DNA of 52,849 bases from Prevotella sp. (GCA_017556145.1 JAFZCU010000221.1:1-52849); one strand, 5' to 3'. Positions 36,361 to 45,010 are shown, counted from the first letter of the stretch. Notes: generated from the sequence alone by a model not told the origin. Made by a program: numbers and translations.

Positions 36361-36725
36361 AGTACTGGTTTTCTCTTTCTTTTTAACTGTTTTCTATTTT
36401 CTGCAGTTGTAAGTCGGATTTTTTCCTTAACCGGAAATAAAAATTGCCTTAACTGGTTTTATTTTTTCTCTTAACATATTTTAAAATTAGTCTTAACCAC
36501 AAAAAATTTTCTGGTTAAGAGTTTTTGATTTTCTAGTTAAGAGTTTTCGAGTTTTTCGTTAAGAGTTTTTAAATTTCTGGTTAAGTGTTTTTTTCTTCCG
36601 TGTTAAGGTTTTCCGCGTTGGGTGTTAAGTCTTTTGTTTTTTCAGTTAATAAAAACTCCGTTCGTGTTCTAATTCGATCCTTTGCGTGCGAAGAATATAT
36701 TTCGTTTGTGTTCTAATTCGAGCAT
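36361..36725. repeat. Phased array of TTAA cores, 22-base period, with flipped halves
   Basis: The 558-base gap at 36176-36733 holds this array. TTAA begins at 36383, 36427, 36449, 36471, 36493, 36515, 36537, 36559, 36581, 36603, 36625 and 36646. The steps are 22 bases throughout, except one missing unit (about 36405, degenerate) and a last step of 21. In the left part each core reads CTTAAC or TTTAAC, from 36514 on GTTAAG. Spacers differ but most carry a T-run 3-8 bases after the core. The motif GTGTTCTAATTCGA follows at 36664 and 36708, 44 bases apart, continuing the period. The repeat is too short and the spacers too short for CRISPR, and no cas gene is near. The remainder (36176-36360) holds the -7 box at 36263 and no gene. 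Confidence 0.88.
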
Positions 36726-36733
36726 GTGCGGGT

Positions 36734-39664
36734 TCAATCTTTTGTGAGGATGCCGGCGGTAGTGACGCGGATGCGGGTGGGCTTGCCGTTGTTATAGAAG
36801 GAGGCGGTAAAGCGGCCCTCTTCGTCGAGTCTGGCATTGGGATTCCAATAAAGCGTGCGGCGGTAGTCATGCAGGTCGTCGGGGAGCGGCTTATGGGAGT
36901 AGTCGGGATGGTAGAAGTCGTCAGGGGCATACATGCCGTCGAGGATGATGCGGCGGTCGCGGTAGGTATAGCGCTTGGCATCGTCAGGGATCAGCATATA
37001 CTCGAGTGTGACGTCGGCCACGGTGCTCTGCATGGGCACAGGCCTGTCCTCATTGCGGAGCTCGAAGTCGGTGAAGAGTCGGATCTGGTCCTGACGGTTC
37101 AGCTTGAGGCGTTCGAAGACCCACATGTGGCTACGGAACTGCTCCATGACGGTTGGTCCCGGATCGTAGTTGCGATAGAACACGTAGGGTGTGAGATCCT
37201 GGTCGTTCAGCCGCGCCATCACCTGCAGGGCCCGGTCGCTGTTGTAGTTGCCCAGCAGCGCCATGCTCACCTGCATAGGGAACCTCTGCGGATCGAAGCG
37301 CCCGAACGAGAGACCGCGATCCGTGACAAGGTTATAGAGGTCGTAAGTATCGTAGACGTAAGCCGGTTTGGAATAGTCGATGGCCTGACGCCCGCGACGG
37401 CGTTTGGCCTGCACCTTCACCTCGCGGAGGGTCTGGTCCATCTTCGAGATGTGGGCAACGGTGTCGACCCATAGCGAATGGCTGGTCTCATCGCTGACCA
37501 CCTCGGGCTGGTGACACTGGTAATAGTCGTATTTCTTGGCGAAGACAGGGAAGAAGAGGTCACGCTTCACGTAGAAGTCGGGCCATGCTGTTTCGTCGAG
37601 CATGCCCTTGTTCATGCGTTTCTTCCGTTTCTCCTCACTCAGGTCGCTGCGGTAGGCACGGAGGAAGAGGATGCCCTGACCGTAATAGGCGGGGATGTCG
37701 AAGACGAAGTGGCCATGCTCATCGGTCTCCATCTTCACGGTGGCGACTTCCTCGTTGAGCACGAGCTCGCCCTCGAGCGTGACACTCTTACCCAGACCCT
37801 TATGAATGATGCCGAAGAAAGGATCGAAGGCACTCTTGGCATCGCCGAGATCGGTGACATAGATGGCTGTGCCTACCTCTTCAAGTTCCAAGGTGCCATC
37901 TTGGGAACGCGACACCAGATCGTCGGGGGTCGTCGCCTCGTAGCGGTTCATGCCCTCGACCATCTCGTTGCCCTCCTCCTGATTGACGATAGAGGTAGAC
38001 GTGTCGTTGGCCTCGGCAACGCTGGGCCGGTAGCCGAAGATGCCCATAGGCCAGTAACGCACTTCTTCAGGCTCTATCTCTTCGCGGTCGCCGACGGGAT
38101 AGACACTGCCCTCGACGGTCATATACTGCTCAGGCTGGTAGCGGAGTGGCTCGCCGCTGGTGATCTCGGCGAAGTCGTAGCGGCGCCAGCCCTGTACCAT
38201 CATCAGCAGGTCGAGGGCCTGACGGTGCTCGGCATCGTCGGCCTCGAAGTAATAGTCGGGATAGGCCACAAAACCCTTCAGTTCGCTGGAGAGCAGAAGG
38301 TCGGTAAGGATTGTGCCCGTGTCGTAGGTCAGTTCCTCATTAGCCCCGTCGCGCACGGAGATGGAGAGATGCTTCATGGTCGGTGGCGCCTGAAACTGCA
38401 GCGTGACCGCCTCGAAGGGCTGATACTCACTCTGCATACCGGTGACGGTGACAGGCTGCAGATCATAATCATGGTGATTGACAAAGAACAGGCGGTCGGC
38501 CAAAAGGCGACCGTCCTCGTCGAAGACGACGAGATCGTTGACACCTGTCGGAAGCAGCGAGGTGTCGAGTGTCACCTGTCCGCTGCCGGAGATGGTCTGG
38601 AAAGACTTCAGCACCCCTCGGCAAAGCACCGCCAAGGCATATTGACGGCCCTCTGGGAATCCCCGGAAATCGAGCTGGGCAATAAGAGCGCCGGAGGAAT
38701 CAGAATTATCAGAGTACTCAGAGGAATCGGAATTATCCGACAGCTGCAGGGCGCAGCCGGCGGATTCAGCCTTCGGCAAATCGAAACGGTAATCCTTGCC
38801 ATGATAGGTAAAGCGGGCCCTGAGACGGCCATCCTGCGGCACATCGACCGTGAAGACGCCACGACCCTGATGCGTGGTGCGGATGCGGAGGCTGTCGCTC
38901 CTGTCACCCAGCCGAACTGCGCCCTCGATATCAACCTGTTCACCCTCCTCGTTGTGTACCTCGAAAGCCACACGGCAACGCGTTCCTGCCACCAGGTGAC
39001 CACCTTCGGGGTAGAAATTCACCTGCAGGTTTTCCTTCAGTTCTTTCTCGATGCGCGTCTTCGGACGGTTGACGATGTATTTCTGGGCATAGTCGCCTGC
39101 AGAGTCGGGGCGTTCGTAGACCGGCACCACGCGGCTATAGACCGTTCCGAACTGGCGGAAGAAGTCGCGGGCCATTTCCCGATTATAGAAATACTCACGG
39201 TCCTTGCGACCATAGTCATGTTCCGTCACGCAGAAGTTAAGCATCCACCGCGTGTAGGCCCGCAGTTCATAATAACCGGAATAGAGCGAGTCCTTCAGGG
39301 CAAAGTTACCGTCGCCATAACCGTCGGGCGACACGATGATGCCCTGCCGCTCCACCACCAGGCCATCGGGCGAAAGCAGCTCCACATAGAGGATATGGCT
39401 CAGGTCGGTAAAGGCCAGGTTGTCGGCACGCACCACATAGGACTTATACCAGATGGTATCGCCCTTGTAATAGCAATTATTGTCGAGGTGCAGATAGACC
39501 TTTTCCTGTACCGGTGCCTGCTCAAGCATCTGGCGGATGCTGTCGAAACGGGACTGCGAAAAAACGCTCGCCGGACATATCAGCCCGACGAGCAGTATCA
39601 ATACCGCCGTAATAGTTAATGGTCTTTGATGATTCACGGTGCAAAGAAACGACTTTTTTCGCAA
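36734..39664 (-). CDS. MG2-like / degenerate TonB-plug surface protein
   Basis: Up to 976 residues. There is no ATG before the signal peptide: the frame opens with TTG (39664), and a GTG at 39637 gives MNHQRPLTITAVLILLVGLI. The mature start has EKVYLHLDNNCYYKGDTIWY, the MG2-type strand seen in Bacteroidetes carboxypeptidase-regulatory/macroglobulin-like proteins. Beta domains follow (about 205-330; 400-650), then a remnant of a TonB plug (about 735-850: LREVKVQAKRRRGRQAID and YDTYDLYNLVTDRG) and an end IILDGMYAPDDFYHPDY...RITTAGILTKD-like tail. A 27-base duplication codes two SDNSDSS copies (residues about 310-325). It is the last gene of the GH98-GH97 cluster, 48 bases after GH97. Function unknown; surface or periplasmic location is likely. 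Confidence 0.72.
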   Translation of the reverse strand: MRKKSFLCTVNHQRPLTITAVLILLVGLICPASVFSQSRFDSIRQMLEQAPVQEKVYLHLDNNCYYKGDTIWYKSYVVRADNLAFTDLSHILYVELLSPDGLVVERQGIIVSPDGYGDGNFALKDSLYSGYYELRAYTRWMLNFCVTEHDYGRKDREYFYNREMARDFFRQFGTVYSRVVPVYERPDSAGDYAQKYIVNRPKTRIEKELKENLQVNFYPEGGHLVAGTRCRVAFEVHNEEGEQVDIEGAVRLGDRSDSLRIRTTHQGRGVFTVDVPQDGRLRARFTYHGKDYRFDLPKAESAGCALQLSDNSDSSEYSDNSDSSGALIAQLDFRGFPEGRQYALAVLCRGVLKSFQTISGSGQVTLDTSLLPTGVNDLVVFDEDGRLLADRLFFVNHHDYDLQPVTVTGMQSEYQPFEAVTLQFQAPPTMKHLSISVRDGANEELTYDTGTILTDLLLSSELKGFVAYPDYYFEADDAEHRQALDLLMMVQGWRRYDFAEITSGEPLRYQPEQYMTVEGSVYPVGDREEIEPEEVRYWPMGIFGYRPSVAEANDTSTSIVNQEEGNEMVEGMNRYEATTPDDLVSRSQDGTLELEEVGTAIYVTDLGDAKSAFDPFFGIIHKGLGKSVTLEGELVLNEEVATVKMETDEHGHFVFDIPAYYGQGILFLRAYRSDLSEEKRKKRMNKGMLDETAWPDFYVKRDLFFPVFAKKYDYYQCHQPEVVSDETSHSLWVDTVAHISKMDQTLREVKVQAKRRRGRQAIDYSKPAYVYDTYDLYNLVTDRGLSFGRFDPQRFPMQVSMALLGNYNSDRALQVMARLNDQDLTPYVFYRNYDPGPTVMEQFRSHMWVFERLKLNRQDQIRLFTDFELRNEDRPVPMQSTVADVTLEYMLIPDDAKRYTYRDRRIILDGMYAPDDFYHPDYSHKPLPDDLHDYRRTLYWNPNARLDEEGRFTASFYNNGKPTRIRVTTAGILTKD
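38696..38740 (-). repeat. 27-base imperfect duplication inside the MG2-like gene
   Basis: GGAATCAGAATTATCAGA (38696) recurs as GGAATCGGAATTATCCGA (38723). It codes a Ser/Asp-rich stretch that interrupts a beta domain. Confidence 0.8.
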
Positions 39665-39712
39665 ATAACCAAAGGATTTTCCCTAAAATGTGGCGGAACT
39701 ATTCCTTATTTA

Positions 39713-41701
39713 CTATTCATTCACAAATACCAGTCCGCCGTTTTCGGGGATGGTAACGGCAACGGGCTTCTTTCCGATTTTCATCGGCTTGGCGCTGCCG
39801 TTGAGCGCGGCATCGTCGGTATAGGCGGTGACGGTGGAGCCTTTCGCAAAGAACGGGCTGAGGTCGATCTTGGTCTTCAAGGGTTCCTTCTGGGCACTGA
39901 TGCCGGCGACAAACCACTTCTGACCAGCGCGACGGGCAATGATGGCATATTTGCCGGGATAGCCGTCGATGAAGCGCACCTCATCCCAAAGCGTGGGCAC
40001 ATCCTTCATGAACTGAACTGCCCATTCAGGGGCATCGGTCAGGTTGTTGGGTGCCATCGCGAAGTGCTGTACACTCGACTGGAAGAGCACGGCAGTGGCC
40101 AGGGCCAAGACATCGCTGGTGCGACGGGTGGTGCCGTGCTGGTTGTCGGCATTGTAATGCTTGTTCAGGGTAGAGCCGCCGAAATCCATCGAGCCCACGG
40201 CGTTGCGAATGAAGGTGTGGATGCAGGCATTCGTAGCCTCCGCATCGCAGGCACCCTGTCCGAAGTGCAGGTTCTCAGAAGCAAGTACAGCCTCCGAAGC
40301 CACGTAGTTGGGATACATACGCTCCCACCCTCTCGGCAACGTACAGCCGTGGAAGATACACTGCAGGCCGAACTCGTTGGCATCGGTGAGGATATCCTCA
40401 TAGAGCTGCATCACGGGCTGCTTGTCGCCACCGAAGAAGTCGACCTTGATGCCGAGGATGCCGTTCTTCTGCATCCAGGCCATTTCCTTGCGACGGGCAG
40501 GCGACTTGTCCATCTTATCCTTGGGCGACTGCGGGGCATCGTTCCAGACACCGTTGGAGTTATACCAGAGGAAGAGACCCACGCCCTTCGACCGGGCATA
40601 GCGTGACAGTTCCTCCATCTTCTCGTAACCGATCTGCTTGTCCCAAAGGGCATCGACCAGCACGGAACGCCATCCCATGGCAGCGGAGAAGTCGATGTAG
40701 CGCTTCTGCTCATCGAAATTACAGCTGGAGTCCATGCCGATGATCCACGACCATGAGCCCTTGCCATAGGTATAGTCCTTGGAAGCCTGGTATTTGGGCT
40801 GCACGAGGTCGTTGGCGACGGTGCTTTCAACAATATTCTTCAGCGAGGTGCCCAGGGTGATGGTACGCCAGGGCGTCTCGTAGGGCAGGCTGACAGCAGC
40901 AGAGGTGCTGCCATGACCGTTGAGTTCGCCGGGCTGCGGGAAACCGATCTTATAATTCGCACCACCCGCGTTCAGAAGGCGACAACCCACATACGTGCCA
41001 TCGGTACCCGTTTCAGAGATGAGCACCCACCCCTGCCCTGTTTGTTGCTGTGGCACAGCAACAGACGGCACTTTGAAGAGGCAGGGGAACGAGTAGCCCT
41101 CGCCATAGCCGTTCTTGCCCATCGCATCATCGAGCGAATAGCCAGTTTCGTAACTGGGTGAGGTACGTGCAAAGCCACCCATCGGCTTCGACTGCGGACA
41201 GAGGAAGGTTGTTGTTCCCTCAGGGAACACAAAACCTGAAGCCTCATCGGTGATGACGGCGACTAACGTCTCTCCACCACGGGCACGACGCGGATACAGC
41301 TTATAACGGAAAGCCACATCGCGGTTGCTGACGCGGAAGATGACATCGAGGACCTGACGGCCGTTCTGTTCGAACTGACACACAGCCTCGGTAGCCTCGT
41401 AGGCAATCTGACGCTGCTTGGTGGTCTTGAGCGTATAGGTATCGCTGACCGTACGCACCTGACAATCCTTCATGGTCAGGTTCTGGAACAGTTCACCGAT
41501 ATTCGTGTACAGTCCGAGCGGTGAGGGGTTCAGGAATACCGTGCCTCCCAAGCTGACCTGATAGACGGGCTTACCGCCCTCATCGTTCACTGCGACGACC
41601 AAGTTGCCGTCGGGACTTGCAAATTGTTTCTCAGTAGCCATCGCGCTGCCGCATACTACCGTTGATAATGCCATCAGAATGGCAATCCGTAAATGTTTCA
41701 T
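39713..41701 (-). CDS. GH97 alpha-glycosidase, retaining type (alpha-galactosidase-like)
   Basis: 662 residues, signal peptide ending GSAMA. N-terminal beta-super-sandwich (about 25-300: FASPDGNLVVAVNDEGGKPV, PSPLGL), then a barrel (about 300-560) with SWSWIIGMDSSC and LFLWYNSNGVWND, and a C-terminal sandwich. Asp421 in ILGIKVDFFGGD is at the nucleophile position of retaining GH97 enzymes, which inverting SusB-type alpha-glucosidases lack; Glu470 in VASEAVLASEN is the candidate acid/base. Retaining GH97 members characterised so far include alpha-galactosidases, which would suit removal of galactose from complex xylan side chains. The gene lies 20 bases after GH98 on the same strand, so they are probably cotranscribed. 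Alpha-glucosidase activity cannot be ruled out from sequence. Confidence 0.88.
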   Translation of the reverse strand: MKHLRIAILMALSTVVCGSAMATEKQFASPDGNLVVAVNDEGGKPVYQVSLGGTVFLNPSPLGLYTNIGELFQNLTMKDCQVRTVSDTYTLKTTKQRQIAYEATEAVCQFEQNGRQVLDVIFRVSNRDVAFRYKLYPRRARGGETLVAVITDEASGFVFPEGTTTFLCPQSKPMGGFARTSPSYETGYSLDDAMGKNGYGEGYSFPCLFKVPSVAVPQQQTGQGWVLISETGTDGTYVGCRLLNAGGANYKIGFPQPGELNGHGSTSAAVSLPYETPWRTITLGTSLKNIVESTVANDLVQPKYQASKDYTYGKGSWSWIIGMDSSCNFDEQKRYIDFSAAMGWRSVLVDALWDKQIGYEKMEELSRYARSKGVGLFLWYNSNGVWNDAPQSPKDKMDKSPARRKEMAWMQKNGILGIKVDFFGGDKQPVMQLYEDILTDANEFGLQCIFHGCTLPRGWERMYPNYVASEAVLASENLHFGQGACDAEATNACIHTFIRNAVGSMDFGGSTLNKHYNADNQHGTTRRTSDVLALATAVLFQSSVQHFAMAPNNLTDAPEWAVQFMKDVPTLWDEVRFIDGYPGKYAIIARRAGQKWFVAGISAQKEPLKTKIDLSPFFAKGSTVTAYTDDAALNGSAKPMKIGKKPVAVTIPENGGLVFVNE

Positions 41702-41721
41702 ATCTTTATACCTTGTTTATA

Positions 41722-44700
41722 TTATCTGAATATCTTGCGGGTGGTGCCATCAGCGGAGCGGAGAATCAGCACCCCTCTTGCCTCGCTGCCGACGCGACGG
41801 CCATGCAGATCGTAGAGACCCTCGGCCTGTATATGGCGATTCACATGGACGATGCCCGACGGCGTGAGGTTCCTGATACGGCACTCAGCCAATAGGAACT
41901 CCTGCATGCCACTGCCTACTTCCTTGAACTGGATGATGTAATTACCCTTCGTTTGGACCTCGAACGGCAGGGTGACACGCTCTGCCGACGAGATGTCGCC
42001 GCTGAAGTTGCCATTGATATTCGGCTTTGCCGTCAGCGTTTCCGACGACTTGATGGCAGTACCGCTACTATTGAGAATCTTAGCCTGATAAGTCGGCGTA
42101 CCCTTCCAGGCCGCCATAACAAAGACCAATTCATAGTTGCCAGGTTCCAAAGTCAGGCGATAATTATTCAGACGGCCGTACTCTGCACTGGTGGTACGCC
42201 AATAGAGGGCCTTGCCCTGATAGCCCACCAGACCGGCAAAGGTACGCGGGCCACTGCCGTTCTGGGCGGGGTAGTTGCGGACATCTGAGCCATCGGTGGT
42301 ACGCCAGCCTACGGGCAGACCGCCATTCGCCACATTGGTGTAATCCAGTTCGTAGGTTGCCAGCATGTCATAGAACAAGGGCTGGATAGTGACATTCTCA
42401 TCGGGCATGGCGAACGACGTTTCGTTAGAGCCATTCTCGAAAGGTATGGTCTTGCCCTGGGTAAAGAAGACAGAGTTGACGACGCGCAACGACTTGACGC
42501 CATAGCCCTCATCAGGGATGATGGTGAGATGCACCGTCTCACCAGCTGCAGCAGAGTCAACATCGGCCTCAACCCGTCCGAACTCAGCCTCACGCACCAG
42601 TACCTTGTATTTCTCATTCGGTGTGCCCACAGGCTCGTAGGTCACCTGGTCGATGGTCATCTTGATGGCACCTGAATTCTGCAGTATCAGCGTGTTGTCA
42701 CCAGCCGTCAGGGTGGCTGTGACCACAGCCTCGCGCCAATCGTTCTTGGCCACTTTCTCAAAGGCCATCTCCTGAGCAGCACCGTTAACGGTGACTTTCA
42801 TGTTGCCTGCCTTGCTGCTATTGCAATAACGCACAATGATATTGTAGTCGCCTCCCTCGGTCAACTTCAACTGATGGCGCAGCGCACTACTGGTACTGGC
42901 CTGCGTCTCAATATAACCCAAGCCGGCAAAGTCGGAATAATCCTGTGCCCACCAGCCCGAGTTGGTGAGCGAGCAGGTGGCGCTCTTACGGTCCATATTC
43001 TCGGCCTCAATGGTGATGGGGCCCTTGAAAGGCTCTGGTTGCCTGGGCTGTTCCAAAACTCCGGCGGGCAGAAGATCGGTCAGACGATCCATGCCGGCTC
43101 CTGTACAGTCAATTCTCAAGTCGACCGGTCCCATGTGCTTGACGGTGATGGTATAGGTCTGCGTCGCCTCATCGTAAGTCTCGGCAGATATACTGGCCGA
43201 ATAGCCGGAGGCACCCGTAGAGTGCTTGGTCAGCGTGCAGGAAGGTTGGGCAGTCACACCTGTCAGGGTGATAATGTCGTTCTGGGCAGCTATGGAATCA
43301 CTGCGATAATTGTTCAGATAGAAGTCGATATGGTCGGCATACTCGCGGATAATGCCGCTGGAAAGCTTGCCATACTTCAGTTTCAGCGTATCGCAGGTGT
43401 TATACTGCAAAGGAATATCGGCCGAGGCCGTCTTTTTAGAATTAAAATAGGTATACGGGGTATAGGTCACCAACTGGTTGCGGTAGCGGTTGACATACAG
43501 ATCGCCCTTCGACACCTCTGGATAGAGTTCATCAAACTCCTTCACCTTCTTTGAAGAGGCAGTAGCAGATGTTCCCCATCGCGAGCTGTACTTGGACTTG
43601 TTCACCTGGACAGGGATGGTCTTTGCGGCAGCATCGTAGAGCCCTGTCACCATAGGAATAGCCCCATAGCGGCCCGTAGACTTGAAATAGCAGAGGTTAT
43701 TCTCCCATTGTCCGTTGCCGGGATTACCAGGATCGGTCTGCTTATACAGACCATCATAGAGATTATCCCACACACGGAAGTCGTCGCTGGTGTCGTGGAC
43801 GATGACGACCTTCGTCTTCTCCACTACCTCCTCGCGCGAGGGGATATACATCGTGCCGTCGAGAATCTTACGCCACATATCAAGCCAGATGCCCTTGAAG
43901 TTGGCAAAGGTGCCCCAGTTTCGGCGGGTATATCCATCGACCTGCGAATCACTCAGGTTTTGGAAATCTTCTGTCCAGATGAGTTCCGGTCCGTCCCATA
44001 CTGCACCACCGTTGACGCAGGTTTGCTCCATCACCGTACCGATGCCTGCACTGCCAGGATACTTCTTGCCATGCTTATCGCCCAACAGCTTTGACAGCAT
44101 GTCGTTCCATCCACAATTGTCGTAACGTACGCCATAATTTTTCGTCAGACCTGAGACAAACGGTCCCCAGCAGACACTTTCATTATTATAAAAACTACTA
44201 CAATGAGTGTACTTATAGAGAAAGAGAATGGCCTCAGGATATTTCTTGCAAGCCTCAAGGAATCGCGGTTCCAGTTTCAGTTCAGCAATGGGGTCGGTAT
44301 TGAAATGATAGATACCGCCACACCAGCTAACCGTGAGGAAACCGCCATACTTATGCGACATCTCCACCAGATTGGCAAACAAGGCCCAACGCGAGGAGGT
44401 CGTCATCGAGCCTTCATCACCGGCATCGCCGAAGCCCCAGAACTGTTCCGCATAGTTCCAGCCGAGGAAGTTGGGATAGGTCTTGAAAAAGTATTCGAAG
44501 GTCTCCAGATCGTTGTCCTGAATATGGGTGTGTCCGCCAGATGCCGGCTGACACGAGAACCACATGCCGTTCTGCTGGCAAACCGATGCCCACGACTTAT
44601 AGGTTCGCACGGCATTACGGGGCATGCGATACATGTTCGTCAACGTGTCATACTGGCACGACAGCGAGAGGTTCATGCAGACGTAAGGCTTAATATCCTC

Positions 44701-44868
44701 AGGAATAAGATTGATGATCTTCTGCGGATCAGCAGAGTTCCACACATCGATATGGACCAGCCACAACGGATGTTGGTTGTCGATAGGGCGACGCTGCTGA
44801 GCCATCATACTATTGAAAGCCGACAGTAACATCAGCAGCAATACAGATAAAAGGAATTTCTTTTTCAT
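41722..44868 (-). CDS. GH98 endo-glycosidase, probably endo-xylanase, with CBM and sorting tail
   Basis: 1048 residues from the ATG at 44868 (MKKKFLLSVLLLMLLSAF). The ATG at 44892 would lie on the predicted transcription start, so the shorter form is preferred. GH98 catalytic part (about 25-330): PLWLVHIDVWNSADPQKIIN, YVCMNLSLSCQYD and FLGWNYAEQFWGFGDAGDEG, where Glu141 is the likely acid; EDF and VMEQTC segments follow. The C-terminal GH98 sandwich runs to about 590. A CBM35/CBM6-like module (about 615-750: ITIEAENM, YNIIVRYCNSSKAGNMKVTV) and a beta domain follow, then the tail IQAEGLYDLHGRRVGSEARG. GH98 includes blood-group endo-beta-galactosidases and a B. ovatus endo-xylanase acting on complex xylan; the presence of GH10 favours xylan. 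First gene of the cluster with GH97 and the MG2-like protein. Confidence 0.85.
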   Translation of the reverse strand: MKKKFLLSVLLLMLLSAFNSMMAQQRRPIDNQHPLWLVHIDVWNSADPQKIINLIPEDIKPYVCMNLSLSCQYDTLTNMYRMPRNAVRTYKSWASVCQQNGMWFSCQPASGGHTHIQDNDLETFEYFFKTYPNFLGWNYAEQFWGFGDAGDEGSMTTSSRWALFANLVEMSHKYGGFLTVSWCGGIYHFNTDPIAELKLEPRFLEACKKYPEAILFLYKYTHCSSFYNNESVCWGPFVSGLTKNYGVRYDNCGWNDMLSKLLGDKHGKKYPGSAGIGTVMEQTCVNGGAVWDGPELIWTEDFQNLSDSQVDGYTRRNWGTFANFKGIWLDMWRKILDGTMYIPSREEVVEKTKVVIVHDTSDDFRVWDNLYDGLYKQTDPGNPGNGQWENNLCYFKSTGRYGAIPMVTGLYDAAAKTIPVQVNKSKYSSRWGTSATASSKKVKEFDELYPEVSKGDLYVNRYRNQLVTYTPYTYFNSKKTASADIPLQYNTCDTLKLKYGKLSSGIIREYADHIDFYLNNYRSDSIAAQNDIITLTGVTAQPSCTLTKHSTGASGYSASISAETYDEATQTYTITVKHMGPVDLRIDCTGAGMDRLTDLLPAGVLEQPRQPEPFKGPITIEAENMDRKSATCSLTNSGWWAQDYSDFAGLGYIETQASTSSALRHQLKLTEGGDYNIIVRYCNSSKAGNMKVTVNGAAQEMAFEKVAKNDWREAVVTATLTAGDNTLILQNSGAIKMTIDQVTYEPVGTPNEKYKVLVREAEFGRVEADVDSAAAGETVHLTIIPDEGYGVKSLRVVNSVFFTQGKTIPFENGSNETSFAMPDENVTIQPLFYDMLATYELDYTNVANGGLPVGWRTTDGSDVRNYPAQNGSGPRTFAGLVGYQGKALYWRTTSAEYGRLNNYRLTLEPGNYELVFVMAAWKGTPTYQAKILNSSGTAIKSSETLTAKPNINGNFSGDISSAERVTLPFEVQTKGNYIIQFKEVGSGMQEFLLAECRIRNLTPSGIVHVNRHIQAEGLYDLHGRRVGSEARGVLILRSADGTTRKIFR

Positions 44869-44899
44869 CGTTTCTTTTCGTTTTATTTCCATTTGGCTG

Positions 44900-44907
44900 C
44901 AAAGTTA
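44900..44907 (-). promoter_or_regulatory. -7 element of the GH98-GH97 cluster
   Basis: Minus-strand TAACTTTG. Transcription would begin near 44893, which favours the GH98 start at 44868 (leader of about 25 bases). No TTTG at -33, as in activator-dependent promoters. Confidence 0.55.
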
Positions 44908-44938
44908 CGACTTTATTATCATATTATCTTTGCTTTTT

Positions 44939-45010
44939 GTTTCAGAGGTTTTAAAAAAGGTTTCAATATATACAAAAAACCCGGGCTTTCACAAGTCCGG
45001 GCTTTTACCA
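44939..45010 (+). ncRNA. Possible short RNA or leader ending in a GC-rich hairpin
   Basis: A plus-strand TATCTTTG (44925-44932) would start an RNA near 44939. The hairpin CCCGGGCTT (44980-44988) with AAGTCCGGG (44993-45001), loop of 4 bases, ends in CTTTT. The RNA would be about 70 bases and divergent from GH98. No -33 box was found. On the minus strand the same hairpin is followed by six T and may simply stop antisense transcription. Confidence 0.3.

Noticed and set aside
36361..36725. CRISPR array
   Set aside because: The constant part is only 4-8 bases and the variable part 14-18; no cas gene is in the window. CRISPR repeats are several times longer.
36361..36725. Iteron-type replication origin
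   Set aside because: Regular cores in AT-rich DNA suggested it, but there is no replication initiator gene nearby and all neighbours are chromosomal PUL genes.
37478..39619. Long open frame of 713 codons opposite the MG2-like gene
   Set aside because: It mirrors a real gene in another frame; its translation has no signal peptide or domain pattern. The same holds for long frames at 12169-13434, 14497-16098 and 26294-27568.
41722..44892. GH98 start at 44892
   Set aside because: It would coincide with the predicted transcription start, and it puts eight charged residues before a complete signal peptide; 44868 is preferred.
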